Assembly: GCA_964417895.1 (NCBI GenBank)
Contig: CAYQJS010000043.1
Coordinates: forward strand, 1-49,730
Length of the DNA stretch: 49,730 nt
DNA from: CAYQJS01 sp964417895
GTDB lineage: Bacteria > Chloroflexota > UBA6077 > SHYK01
Direction of reading: 5' to 3'
How positions within the stretch are numbered: the first letter of the stretch is position 1; the number at the start of each line of letters is the position of its first letter. The position numbers and the translations under genes were made by a program. This document shows positions 8,658 through 17,769 of the stretch, one piece after another. The notes below the pieces were generated by a model that was not told the origin of the DNA, ran no database searches, and saw only the letters and a list, made by a program, of their open reading frames with translations.

Positions 8658-9110
8658 ATGACAGCTGTCGAAGTACCCGCCCCGTACAAGGTAGACAAGG
8701 TCACCGCCCCAGTGGTCAAGAGGGGGAAGGCTGGCGGCGCGCTCGGGCTCCGAGCGGGCATCCTCGGAGTCGGCGTCCAGGTCGTGGCATCCGATATGGG
8801 GGAGACCAACCTCCATTCCCACCCCGGGACGGATTCGGTTTGGTTCGTGCTGGACGGTGAAGCTGAGTTCTATGGAACCGATGACGATGTGCTGGTCGCC
8901 AGGCTGGGAAAGAACGAAGGCATCGCGATTCCCGCCGCCAGCCCGTATTGGTTCAAGTGCTCCAGCGAAGAGAACCTGGTGATCATGCACATCACGGCGC
9001 GAACCCCCGGCTATCAGCAGGGGGCTTCCCGCAAGGACTACAAACCGCGCCTGGTGGGTGGAGAGAACCGCATCCGCGACCTCATTCCGGGAGAGTTCTG
9101 GAAGAGCTAG
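8658..9110 (+). CDS. Cupin domain-containing protein
   Basis: A 150-residue single-domain cupin. Cupin motif 1 is NLHSHPGTDSVWFVLDGEAE, with the paired His ligands; motif 2 (EGIAIPAASPYWFKC) lacks the usual His, so metal binding may be altered. I chose the ATG at 8658 because AAGGAG (8646-8651) lies directly against the ATG at 8652 but six bases from 8658. The gene ends 150 bases before a solute-binding lipoprotein on the same strand. The reaction is unknown; small cupins in such settings are often dioxygenases, isomerases or sensors. Confidence 0.85.
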   Translation: MTAVEVPAPYKVDKVTAPVVKRGKAGGALGLRAGILGVGVQVVASDMGETNLHSHPGTDSVWFVLDGEAEFYGTDDDVLVARLGKNEGIAIPAASPYWFKCSSEENLVIMHITARTPGYQQGASRKDYKPRLVGGENRIRDLIPGEFWKS

Positions 9111-9260
9111 CTCCAGGCTCCCCGCCGACTCGTCCGGCTTCGTTCGAGACCTTTGTCGCGGCTGCGTTTCGCAGGATGGTCCAGGTAGCTCGGGCGATGA
9201 AGTGGACTCAGGCGCGCACAGCAGCAGTCGCGGGGCCGCGGAGATCAGGAGGCGGCAGCA

Positions 9261-10982
9261 GTGAAAACTAGAGTCCCCATGAGCCGGGTGGGCCTGGCGC
9301 TGGTCCTTTTCGCACTCCTGGCTGCCTGCACGAGGCCCGGGCAACCGGCGAGCCCTCCGGGGAACGACTCGGCGAAGCCAGCCACCAAGAAGGCGCTTAC
9401 GTTGGCGGTCCAGGCCGAGCCCAAGACCCTCGTGGGTGGGATTCTCGGCGGCAGCGGATCGAGCGAGGGCAACGTCGACTACCTGCTCAAGGACGACCTC
9501 GTCGTCGAGCTTGACTACGAAGCGTACTATCCCCAGCTCGCGGTAGCTTTGCCTTCGATTGAGGCGGGGTCCTGGCGCGTCAACCCCGATGGCACGATGG
9601 AGACGACCTGGAGCCTCCGCTCGAACGCGAGATGGCACGACGGAACGCCATTCACCTCGGCTGATCTGATGTTCACCCATGAGGTCTACACAGACCCCGC
9701 TTTTCCGACACGCGGAGAGGCCCGGCCACTGATGGAGTCGGTGAGCGCGCCTGATGCCCACACGTTTGTGGTCCGCTGGAGGGCACCATTCGTCAACGCG
9801 TTCAAGGAATCGCCCGGCGATGACATCCTACCGCGCCATCTCCTCGAGGAGCCGTACCGCGGCTCGGACGACAAGGTGGCCTTCGTTGCCAGCCCGTACT
9901 TTCGCTCACAGTACGTCGGGCTCGGGCCCTACCGGCTGACGGCATGGGTGGAAGGATCGCATCTGGAAGCGGAGCGCTTTGATAGTTACCACCAGGGACG
10001 TCCAGCGATCGACTCGATCACGGTGCGGTTCATCCCGAACGCCAACACCATGGTGGCCAATATCCTCGCGGGTGCTGTCGACGTCGTCTTGCCTCCAGCG
10101 GTGGGGCTGGAAGTGGCGACGGAGGTGCAGCGGCGCTGGGAAGGGACTGGAAACCAGGTCGTCGCGGGTACGAGCGGCGCGCTCATGGCCCTCGATCCCC
10201 AGGTCCGTCCAGAGTACGCGCAGCCGCGCAACGGATTCCCTCACACCGAGGTCCGGCAGGCGTTTTACCATGCCATCGACCGCGCCGCCCTAACGGAGGT
10301 GCTGACTCAAGGACTCGCGCCACCGGCCGATAGCTACTTTCCGCCCGGACAGCCCGTGCGCCGGGACGTTGAGTCGTGGATTCCGCAGTTCCCGTACGAT
10401 CTCGCGCGCGCCCAGCAGCTGTTGGCGCAAGCAGGGTGGACACGGGGCGCCGATGGTGCGCTCGTACATCAGGCGAGCGGCGAACGGTTCCGGACCGAGC
10501 TGAGGACTGACCAGGAAGCGGGCAAAGAACGCCTGATCAACGTGGTTGCCGACGGCTGGAAGGTACTTGGGGCAGACACCAGCCTCAACATCGTGCCCGC
10601 TGCCGTCGCCGGCGACCGCGAGGTGCGTGCCAAGCGCTCCGGTTTCAATGTCATTACCGCTTCGGGTTCGGCCTACTATGACCGGAATCGTCTGCACTCC
10701 AACCAGATCGCCGCAGAGGCCAATCGGTGGACGGGGATCAACACCGGCGGGTACTCGAACCCCCGCGTGGACGCGCTCCTGGATCAGCTCCGAGCGACGA
10801 TCGACCCGCGGCAACGCCTGCCGATCCACCAGCAGCTCGTCCGTGAGCAGGTCACCGACCTTGGCATCCTGCCGCTCTTCTGGGACGTGAACATCGTGCT
10901 CATGGTCAAAGGAGTGAGCGGGCCGAAGATTGTCAAAGGCGAGGCGACCCAGAACATCTTCGCGTGGGACCGGGAGATCTGA
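9261..10982 (+). CDS. ABC transporter substrate-binding lipoprotein, family 5 (SBP_bac_5)
   Basis: A 573-residue lipoprotein starting with GTG at 9261 after AGGAGG (9247-9252). Lipobox is LLAAC with Cys23. The family block is RWHDGTPFTSADLMF, and the end is NIFAWDREI, a variant of the terminal W-D signature shared with the other four paralogues. It is followed after 68 bases by a second amidohydrolase, repeating the pairing seen at 97-3012. No membrane components are encoded nearby. Confidence 0.9.
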   Translation: MKTRVPMSRVGLALVLFALLAACTRPGQPASPPGNDSAKPATKKALTLAVQAEPKTLVGGILGGSGSSEGNVDYLLKDDLVVELDYEAYYPQLAVALPSIEAGSWRVNPDGTMETTWSLRSNARWHDGTPFTSADLMFTHEVYTDPAFPTRGEARPLMESVSAPDAHTFVVRWRAPFVNAFKESPGDDILPRHLLEEPYRGSDDKVAFVASPYFRSQYVGLGPYRLTAWVEGSHLEAERFDSYHQGRPAIDSITVRFIPNANTMVANILAGAVDVVLPPAVGLEVATEVQRRWEGTGNQVVAGTSGALMALDPQVRPEYAQPRNGFPHTEVRQAFYHAIDRAALTEVLTQGLAPPADSYFPPGQPVRRDVESWIPQFPYDLARAQQLLAQAGWTRGADGALVHQASGERFRTELRTDQEAGKERLINVVADGWKVLGADTSLNIVPAAVAGDREVRAKRSGFNVITASGSAYYDRNRLHSNQIAAEANRWTGINTGGYSNPRVDALLDQLRATIDPRQRLPIHQQLVREQVTDLGILPLFWDVNIVLMVKGVSGPKIVKGEATQNIFAWDREI

Positions 10983-11050
10983 ACGGTTCCGTTGAGCGCA
11001 GGCCTGAGCCGGGCGCGGGCTTTACGGCACCATACTATGTGGGGGGATCC

Positions 11051-12127
11051 ATGTTTCGAGTAGACGCCGATACCCACGTGGACGAGACCGAGGACACCTG
11101 GGAGTACATGACGCGGGAGGAGGCCCAGTTCAAGCCGATTTCGATCGATCCTGGGAAGCCGATTGTGGCTGGCGATATCCGATCGCACCGCTTCTGGCTC
11201 GTCGACGGCCGACTGGGCACCAGACGCTGGCGGGACGACGAAAGGACAGGCACGACGGCAGCGACGCGATCGCTGCTTGACGTCAAGGCTCGAGTGCGAC
11301 ACATGGACGAGCGCGGGGTTGACGTCCAAGTGATCTACCCCACATACATGCTTCATGGGAACGCATCCCGCCCCGAGGTGGAGCTGGCTCTCTGCCGCAG
11401 CTACAACCGGTGGCTCGCGGATCGAACAGCAGAGGCCAATGGGCGGATCCGGTGGGTCGTCGTGCCCCCGACCATGAGCATGGAGAAGACGCTCGAGGAG
11501 CTGCGGTTCGGGAAGGAACACGGTGCTTGCGGCGTCTTCAAGTCCGCCATCGAATGCGGCGGGAAGCTGGTCGGCGACCCCTATTTCCTCCCACTCTATG
11601 AAGAGGCTATGCGTTTGGACATGCCGATCTGCATCCACACCGGCATCCGTGATTTCGCGAGTTCTTCATCCACAGGCGTTGAGGATCGGATCGGCGTCAG
11701 GCCGCAAATCGGATGCTTCGAGGTCCTGGCCATGAAGGGAATTCCTGACCGTCTTCCCACCCTCCGCTTCGGCGTCATCGAGGCGATGGCATCCTGGGTG
11801 CCGCACATCATCGCTGACCTGAAGGCGAAGGATGTGTATGGCGGGGTTATGAAGCGCTACGCGGAGCGCCCGTTCAGCCTCAAGGACGACTTCCTCGAGG
11901 CCAATCGGTTCTATGTCACCTGCCAGACCAGCGACGATATCCCCTACCTGCTCAGGTTCGGAGCTGAGAACAGCCTGATGACGGGGACGGACTACGCCCA
12001 CGCCGATCAGTCCGCTGTATCGGATGCGCTCGACTTCATCGAGCGGCTGGGGGAGGACGGAGAGATTCCGATGGAGGTGGCCGGGAAGATCCTGGCTGAT
12101 AACCCTCGCGCATTCTACGGGCTCTGA
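11051..12127 (+). CDS. Amidohydrolase family protein (amidohydrolase 2)
   Basis: A 358-residue metal-dependent amidohydrolase/decarboxylase. The ATG at 11051 (MFRVDADTHVDE) places the DxH metal motif at the expected position; the frame is open further upstream but without family sequence. Other ligands are in CIHTGIRDF and in GTDYAHADQSA, where the family's DFPH is replaced by DYAH. RMDERGVDVQVIYPTYM-type text shows the typical subunit-contact region. It pairs with the SBP lipoprotein ending 68 bases upstream and converges with the SBP gene at 12199. Confidence 0.88.
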   Translation: MFRVDADTHVDETEDTWEYMTREEAQFKPISIDPGKPIVAGDIRSHRFWLVDGRLGTRRWRDDERTGTTAATRSLLDVKARVRHMDERGVDVQVIYPTYMLHGNASRPEVELALCRSYNRWLADRTAEANGRIRWVVVPPTMSMEKTLEELRFGKEHGACGVFKSAIECGGKLVGDPYFLPLYEEAMRLDMPICIHTGIRDFASSSSTGVEDRIGVRPQIGCFEVLAMKGIPDRLPTLRFGVIEAMASWVPHIIADLKAKDVYGGVMKRYAERPFSLKDDFLEANRFYVTCQTSDDIPYLLRFGAENSLMTGTDYAHADQSAVSDALDFIERLGEDGEIPMEVAGKILADNPRAFYGL

Positions 12128-12164
12128 AAAGCGTCGGCCGCGCAGGGCCCGCGGTCTTTCTGGG

Positions 12165-12181
12165 CCGGGCCTGTGGCCCGG
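12165..12181. terminator. Candidate hairpin between convergent genes
   Basis: A perfect 7-bp stem CCGGGCC/GGCCCGG with a TGT loop lies between the stop of the amidohydrolase (12127) and the stop of the leftward SBP gene (12199). There is no T-run, so it would be a non-canonical or bidirectional terminator. Confidence 0.4.
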
Positions 12182-12198
12182 ATGCTAGCCACCTGGGT

Positions 12199-13911
12199 CT
12201 ATTTCATATCCCACTCGTGGGCATTCCATGCCTGGGTAGCGCTTGAGCTACGCGCTCCGACGTTGATGAGGCGACTGCTGATGACGACCGGCTCCGCCCC
12301 GTAGAAGAGCGGCATGACCATCAGTTCATCTGAGATAGCGTGAACGATCTGGCCAACAACGCTGATGCGCTCTGCCAGCGGGATCGTCACGTAGTAGCGA
12401 TCCAGCAACGCGTCGAAGTCCTTGCTCATAAAGCGGGCTGCGTTGTTGCCGATGTAGTTGTTCTCGGGCAGCGGCGCCTGGGAGCTGTAGAAGCGAGAGA
12501 GATTCGCAACGTCCGCGCCCTGGCGCGTCAGGAAGAACCCCTTCCGCGTCGCCTCGAAGACGCGTCGCTCGGATCCACCCATCTGCGTCGGTTGGACGAC
12601 CCGATTGACGTTGAAGCCAAGCCGCTGCCAGTAGTCTGCCACGGCATACATGGATTTGACGTTGATGTCCTGTGAGGCGCTGACCATCACCTCTACAGGT
12701 AGCGACCCACCTCCCTCGGCCGCCGGCAGCTGGTACGATCCTGAGGCATCCCTGCTAATACTGAGATCTGCGAGGATCTGCGCAGCCTTCCGCGGATCGT
12801 ACTCGTATCGCGCAACCAGGCGGTCTTCGATGTCTTTGTACGCGGCCTGACCGGGGTCCATCCAGCTATGGGCGACCGCGGAAAGGCCGTACATCAGGGT
12901 GTCGACCATCTCCTGCCGGTCGATCCCGTGCATGAGCGCGCGGCGGAACTGGACGATGCCCGTAATCGCCGGAACCGGGTCGAGAAACTGCGGGATCAGC
13001 CGCAGGAAGTTGACCGGCGCCACCTCGATCCTCCCGTCGTGCCACCGCTCGCGAACGTCGAGCGCCTGCTCCACCGATACGCTGCGGCCGAGGGTCAGTT
13101 CGACGGCCCCGGCCAGGACGTTGGCCACCAGCGTCTTGTCGTCCAGGATGAGTCGGATCTCAATGGCATCGATCTTGGGCCGACCGAGCACGTACTCAGC
13201 GTTGGCCTCCAGCAGGACGTAGCTCCCGCGAACGAAGCTTTGCACCTTGAACGGACCTGTGCCGACGAAGGCATCGCTCCAGTAGGGATGACCCAGCAGC
13301 GAAGCCTTGTCCTCAGCGTAGGGTGCGCCGAGAATGTGGCTAGGCAGCGGCAGCCCCAGTTCACTGCTGAACATCGCGTCAGCCTCGACGAACGTCTCCC
13401 TCCAGCTAACGACGATAGTGCGCGCGTCCGGCGTGGCAGCGCCCTCGATGAACCGGTACCGCGCGTCACTAAATTGCGCCAGGTCCCTGTCCTGCACGAT
13501 CTTCACGGTAAACGCGAGATCCTCCGAGGTTACAGGGGTGCCGTCATGCCATCGCGCGTTCTCGCGGATGCGCCATGTCATCTCCATTCGGCCGTCCGGA
13601 TGGAGCCGCCAGAGGCCGTTGTCCACGGTCGGAACCTGCTCGGCCAGCAACGGTCGGCGACGGGCCTGATTGTCCGTATCGCTGAGCCCAACCATGATCA
13701 GAGGCTCAACAGTATCCAGACCGGCCCGCAAGTTGTCCCCCTGGCTCAGCCTCCAGGAGAGGATCTGTGGTTCACTCATGATCGCAGCGGTGACCCGTTT
13801 GGGCTGTGTAATAGCGGAGTGCTCGGTGCCAGGCGGCACGTTCCCTGCTCCCGCGCAGCTCAGAACCACGAGCCCACCGAGCAACGGGCCTATTCGAAGC
13901 GCCCAGTGCAT
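12199..13911 (-). CDS. ABC transporter substrate-binding lipoprotein, family 5 (SBP_bac_5)
   Basis: A 570-residue lipoprotein with lipobox VVLSC (Cys19) just after a short signal peptide. The start ATG is preceded (in mRNA sense) by GGAGGAG. The family block RWHDGTPVTSEDLAF is present, and the end is ATQAWNAHEWDMK, closely matching the gene at 3081-4784. The two also share GLWRLHPDGRMEMTW-type sequence, so this is a duplicated pair on opposite strands. Transcribed leftwards from the 355-base gap 13912-14266. Confidence 0.9.
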   Translation of the reverse strand: MHWALRIGPLLGGLVVLSCAGAGNVPPGTEHSAITQPKRVTAAIMSEPQILSWRLSQGDNLRAGLDTVEPLIMVGLSDTDNQARRRPLLAEQVPTVDNGLWRLHPDGRMEMTWRIRENARWHDGTPVTSEDLAFTVKIVQDRDLAQFSDARYRFIEGAATPDARTIVVSWRETFVEADAMFSSELGLPLPSHILGAPYAEDKASLLGHPYWSDAFVGTGPFKVQSFVRGSYVLLEANAEYVLGRPKIDAIEIRLILDDKTLVANVLAGAVELTLGRSVSVEQALDVRERWHDGRIEVAPVNFLRLIPQFLDPVPAITGIVQFRRALMHGIDRQEMVDTLMYGLSAVAHSWMDPGQAAYKDIEDRLVARYEYDPRKAAQILADLSISRDASGSYQLPAAEGGGSLPVEVMVSASQDINVKSMYAVADYWQRLGFNVNRVVQPTQMGGSERRVFEATRKGFFLTRQGADVANLSRFYSSQAPLPENNYIGNNAARFMSKDFDALLDRYYVTIPLAERISVVGQIVHAISDELMVMPLFYGAEPVVISSRLINVGARSSSATQAWNAHEWDMK

Positions 13912-14266
13912 CCCGCTCTCCTCCTCGCGTAACAGGGGCCTAATATAGGCCAGCCCAGGTTTTGTTGCCAGGCCTCAACTCGTAGCTCCGTTCTCCAAGC
14001 CTGGCATGGAACCGTCCCGGTTTACTCGGTAGTGACCTGATCGGCCGAAAGGGCCGAGAGGCCTCCTACGCTAGAACAGCGTTCGCAAACGCGCTTCCAG
14101 TGCCGTTCTTTGGAATTACGAGCCACTAGTCTAGTCTAGCGGCCGTTGAATCAACGCCGTCGAAAGGAAGGTTATCAGCCCTCTGGGACTTGGCCGTCAG
14201 CCCTTGCCTGAAGCTGCCCCTCGGTGAATTCATTACCCTGCGCTCGGCTCGTTCCTTCAACGCACG
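13912..14266. other. Gene-free stretch of about 355 bases
   Basis: No coding frame is supported here. It must hold the promoter of the leftward SBP gene starting at 13911 and the terminator of the SBP gene ending at 14267. A short direct repetition CTAGTCTAGTCTAG occurs near 14130. I see no tRNA or clear terminator. Confidence 0.5.
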
Positions 14267-15964
14267 CTACGGCTTCACATCCCACTCGTGGACGTTGCCG
14301 AAGTAGTCGGGGGAGACGTTCATCAGGCGATTGCCCACCATCACTACCGTGACGTTGTAGTAGAGAAACATGGGGACCACCTGGTCGGTCAGGATCCCAT
14401 AGATGGAGCCCAACGTGTTCAGGCGCTCGGCCATAGGAATCGTCACGTAGTAGCGGTCGACCAAGGTCTCCAGTTCGGCGTTGACGTAGCCGCCACGGTT
14501 GCGGCCCCGGTAGCCGTTCTCTGGTATCGGCACCTCGGACCTGCGCAGGTCCCTCAGGGAGCCGAGCGAGCCGCTCGTGCCGCCATAGTCGAACGATGGG
14601 TACAGCGCACGATATTCCACGTCGGCCTGCCGCGCCGCCGGCACGACGACGTTCTCAGTCGGCACGCCGACTTGCTTCCAGTAATCGGCAACCGCGAGCG
14701 CCGTCCGAACGTTGAGGTCCTTGTCGCTCGAACGGAGCTCGAGGCCCAGCTTCTGCCCGGAGGCGTGCTGGAAGACCCCGTCCGCCGCGCGGGTGTAGCC
14801 CAGCCCTTCGATCATCTGGATGGCCTGGCGCGGATCGTAGCCGTACTTCACAGCGGCTCTCTCGACGTCGCGGTACACCGGCTCATCGAGCGGCAATCCA
14901 GTGTGCGCCATGATTCCCATACCATCAGTGAGGGCCGAAGCCAGCTCGTTCCGATCCAGGGCCTGAACGAGCGCTCGCCGGAACTGGACGTTGGTGACGA
15001 TCGCTGGGCTCGGGTTCTGGTACTGCGCATTGATGACGTTCGGTGGGCTCCCAAAGCCACTCACGACGCCGTCGCGCCAGTTGTCCCTCAACTGCGCTGC
15101 TTGCTGTTCCGAGAGCCCACGTCCGAGGGTCATGTCTATGGAACCCGCGAGGATGTTGGCCACGAGCGTCGGCGAAGACGGGATGAATTTAACCTCGATC
15201 TCGTCGATCCTGGGGCGGCCGAGTGCGTACGTATCGCTGGCAGTCAGAATTGCGCCAACGCCGTCCTCCCAGCGAGTGATCCTGTAGGGGCCCGACCCAA
15301 CGAACTGGGCGCTCCAGAAGGGGAGTTCCAGGAAGTTGGCCTTGTTCGCAGTGTAGGACTCTTCGAGGATGTGTTTTGGCACGGGGAGAGTCCCCGGCGT
15401 CCCAAACAGCTGGTCCGCTTCGATGTGCAGCTCTTTCCATCTCACCAAGACCGTCTGCTGATCCGGCGCCTCGATCGAGTCGATGAGCCGGAGTTTCGGA
15501 TCGCGGACGAAGGCGAGATCGGGGTCCTGGCCGATCGCAGCGACGAAGAGCACGTCGTTGGCGGTGACTGGGGCGCCATCCTGCCAGCGGGCGGCCGCTC
15601 GGATCTTCCACGCGGTCTCCATGCGGCCATCCGGCAAGACCTTCCAGAGGCCATTCTCAACGGTCGGCACGGCCTCTGCGAGCTGGGGCTCGAGTGCCTG
15701 AGTCCTGCCTGGGATTGTCAGGCCGGCGTTCACGAGCCTTCCGACTTCGGCGGTACCCGGAGTCGCAGTTCCGGTGTTGCCCACGGAGAGCAAACCGCTC
15801 ACCGTGAACAGATTGCCGTTGGTCGCCACGCTGATGCGTTTCTTTGCGGCCGCCTGTCCGGCCTGGCTTGCGGCGGTGCCGCGGTCTGCTGCTTGCGGGG
15901 CACACGCCGCCACCAGCAACGCAGTTACGAGCGTCATCAGTCCCAGGCCGTTTCCCGAAGTCAC
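14267..15964 (-). CDS. ABC transporter substrate-binding lipoprotein, family 5 (SBP_bac_5)
   Basis: A 565-residue lipoprotein from GTG 15964. The frame is open to 16078, but GGAGGAG lies five bases before the GTG and the lipobox LVAAC then falls at a normal distance, so the longer form is rejected. The family block RWQDGAPVTANDVLF carries WQDG in place of the usual WHDG. The end is GNVHEWDVKP. It is the last gene of a leftward cluster (cupin, cupin, small ORF, SBP; 17640 to 14267), the only SBP here clearly tied to cupin genes. Confidence 0.9.
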   Translation of the reverse strand: MTSGNGLGLMTLVTALLVAACAPQAADRGTAASQAGQAAAKKRISVATNGNLFTVSGLLSVGNTGTATPGTAEVGRLVNAGLTIPGRTQALEPQLAEAVPTVENGLWKVLPDGRMETAWKIRAAARWQDGAPVTANDVLFVAAIGQDPDLAFVRDPKLRLIDSIEAPDQQTVLVRWKELHIEADQLFGTPGTLPVPKHILEESYTANKANFLELPFWSAQFVGSGPYRITRWEDGVGAILTASDTYALGRPRIDEIEVKFIPSSPTLVANILAGSIDMTLGRGLSEQQAAQLRDNWRDGVVSGFGSPPNVINAQYQNPSPAIVTNVQFRRALVQALDRNELASALTDGMGIMAHTGLPLDEPVYRDVERAAVKYGYDPRQAIQMIEGLGYTRAADGVFQHASGQKLGLELRSSDKDLNVRTALAVADYWKQVGVPTENVVVPAARQADVEYRALYPSFDYGGTSGSLGSLRDLRRSEVPIPENGYRGRNRGGYVNAELETLVDRYYVTIPMAERLNTLGSIYGILTDQVVPMFLYYNVTVVMVGNRLMNVSPDYFGNVHEWDVKP

Positions 15965-16014
15965 AATGCTCCTCCACTCAGCCGCCCAGGCGGCTACCAG
16001 GATCTCTCGCCGGA

Positions 16015-16206
16015 CTAACCCACTCGCATTCCGTGCTTGGCGCGAAACGCTTCGCACGCTTGCAGAGTCGTACACCACTCACGCATCCCATCGTCACTCG
16101 AGAGGAGCACCTTGACTCCCTGTCCCTCGCGGTCCTCTCCCACCACGTGCACTCCCTCCCAGTCGAGGAGCGAGCGGCTGAAACGGTAGACCTCCACTTC
16201 TGTCAT
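16015..16206 (-). CDS. Small hypothetical protein between cupin and SBP genes
   Basis: A 63-residue protein, MTEVEVYRFSRSLLDWEGVH and so on, of unknown family. Its ATG overlaps the stop of the upstream cupin gene by four bases (16203-16206), a typical translational-coupling arrangement, and the SBP gene starts 50 bases further on. The regular alternation of strands and helices suggests a small soluble domain. I consider it real because of the coupling and position, but no function can be assigned. Confidence 0.6.
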   Translation of the reverse strand: MTEVEVYRFSRSLLDWEGVHVVGEDREGQGVKVLLSSDDGMREWCTTLQACEAFRAKHGMRVG

Positions 16207-16925
16207 TGCGGTCGCGAACGAGCCTGGCGCTCGAAGAACGGGCGAAGGTCCACGCGGACCCGCGTCCTGGTGCGGTCAGGACGCACAACGTAGTCGCCGT
16301 CGGAGAGTCCCTCCAACCGATACCAGCGGACGATGCGATCGGGCAGCTTCGCGATGAGCTGGTCGCCTTCCCAGACATAGCTGCAGGTCGTTCGGAGGAT
16401 GGACACCTGGTTCCACTCCTCCATGATCAGTGGCGACACGCCGAGGGTGGCTCGGTCAATGGTGTAAACGCATAGGCTGCCCTGATTCCTGATCTCGGGC
16501 GAGTGCACGAGCCAGCCGGACTTCGCATCGACATCGGCGACGGGAATCTTGATCAGGACTTGCGAAGGTGGACTGAGCGGGGGAACTGAGGGGCGGCTTG
16601 CCCCCATACAAAAGACGACCAGCTCTGTATCCTTCGTGTTCGCGAGCCGGCCGTGGGTGTCCGGCGGAATGAGGACTCCCTGACGCGGCTGAAGAGCAAT
16701 CGTTCCAGAGGGCGTCTGGACCGTCCCCTCGCCTTCGAGCACGACGAGGATCTGATCCAAACCCTGAGGGTCGATCACGGCGTCGCTTGCGGGCGGGATC
16801 CGAAGCACTGACACATTGCTGTTGTGCGAGCTGGCCAGGCTGGAAACCCCGCTCGCGACCACTTTGGCCGCATCGAAGATCTGGACAGCGTCCACTAGCG
16901 CCCCGGGCCCAGACGGCTCAGACAT
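16203..16925 (-). CDS. Cupin domain-containing protein (second of a tandem pair)
   Basis: A 240-residue protein with an N-terminal cupin (DQILVVLEGEGTVQTPSG and QPRQGVLIPPDTHG) and a C-terminal half shared with its neighbour (GVSPLIMEEWNQVSILR, WYRLEGLSDGDYV). The metal-binding HxH of motif 1 is not present (IDPQGLDQILVV), unlike in the upstream paralogue, so this copy may have lost its metal site. It starts inside the last 8 bases of the upstream paralogue and its stop overlaps the next small gene. Same length as its neighbour, consistent with tandem duplication. Confidence 0.8.
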   Translation of the reverse strand: MSEPSGPGALVDAVQIFDAAKVVASGVSSLASSHNSNVSVLRIPPASDAVIDPQGLDQILVVLEGEGTVQTPSGTIALQPRQGVLIPPDTHGRLANTKDTELVVFCMGASRPSVPPLSPPSQVLIKIPVADVDAKSGWLVHSPEIRNQGSLCVYTIDRATLGVSPLIMEEWNQVSILRTTCSYVWEGDQLIAKLPDRIVRWYRLEGLSDGDYVVRPDRTRTRVRVDLRPFFERQARSRPQ

Positions 16926-17640
16926 GGCTGGCCTGTCGAACCTGTCGCTCGATCGCCGGTGTGATATCGACCTTCACCCTAGTCCCGTCCGGGTCGGGAG
17001 AAAGCGTGTAGTCTCCGTCCGTCAGGTCGTCCAGTCGGTACCAGTCGGCCAGCCGCTCGGGCAGCACCGCCACGATGGAGTCCCCCGCTTTCTCGTAGGT
17101 GCACTCCATGCGGAGGATCGTAGTGCGGTTCCAGTCATCGAGGAGGAGCGGCGAGATGCCGATCGTCCTCTCGTCCAGTGCGTACATGTACAGGTGATTG
17201 CCGATGCCCTGGGACGAGATCTGGGCGGCCGGAAGCTTGATGCCAACATCTGAAGGAACGCTGGGCACGTAGGCGACCCGGCGGCCTCCCGACCCCTCCT
17301 CTGTGCAAGTGCGCAGCGAGAGAAATATCAATGGCTTCTCGGTAGTGTTGGTGAAGCTGTAGTTCGTGCCCGCTGGAACCAGCACTCCTTGGTTGGGGTG
17401 AAGCACGTACCTGCCGGTCAGGCCTTCGACGGTGCAATCCCCCTCGATGGCGAAGAGAATCTGGTCCGAGTCGGGGTGCGAGTGCACGCGGGTCTCGCCC
17501 GCGCGCGGCTCGACCTCGAAGCAATTGATGTAGCAGTTCGCCGACTTGGCCAGGTTCCTGCTGCTTCGCCCGTTGTCCTCGTGCACTGCCGAGGTGTCGA
17601 ACCTTTGTAATCCTGGCTGTCCTTGGTCATCCGGCATCAT
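16918..17640 (-). CDS. Cupin domain-containing protein (first of a tandem pair)
   Basis: A 240-residue protein starting at ATG 17640; the frame is open to 18132 but the extra 164 codons lie antisense to a hisIE remnant and look like noise. Cupin motif 1 is RVHSHPDSDQILFAIEGDCT with two His, motif 2 is NQGVLVPAGTNYSF. The C-terminal 90 residues (GISPLLLDDWNRTTILRMEC to WYRLDDLTDGDYT) are conserved with the tandem paralogue. Likely start of a leftward operon ending with the SBP gene at 14267. Possible role: enzyme or ligand sensor linked to the SBP's substrate. Confidence 0.82.
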   Translation of the reverse strand: MMPDDQGQPGLQRFDTSAVHEDNGRSSRNLAKSANCYINCFEVEPRAGETRVHSHPDSDQILFAIEGDCTVEGLTGRYVLHPNQGVLVPAGTNYSFTNTTEKPLIFLSLRTCTEEGSGGRRVAYVPSVPSDVGIKLPAAQISSQGIGNHLYMYALDERTIGISPLLLDDWNRTTILRMECTYEKAGDSIVAVLPERLADWYRLDDLTDGDYTLSPDPDGTRVKVDITPAIERQVRQASHV

Positions 17641-17769
17641 TACCCCCACTTGGTTCTCGAATTTTTCTCGCTGCTCTGAGAATGGGAAGCTCCAGTACGA
17701 ACCCTTATAGAGCGCAGTAGAGCTGTTGTCAACGCGTGGTTCTGAGTTTTGGTTTGCCTTTCCGACGCC

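Noticed and set aside
14288..16018. 576-codon rightward ORF opposite an SBP gene
   Set aside because: It is a mirror frame of the SBP lipoprotein, kept open by high GC; no family sequence or signal is present.
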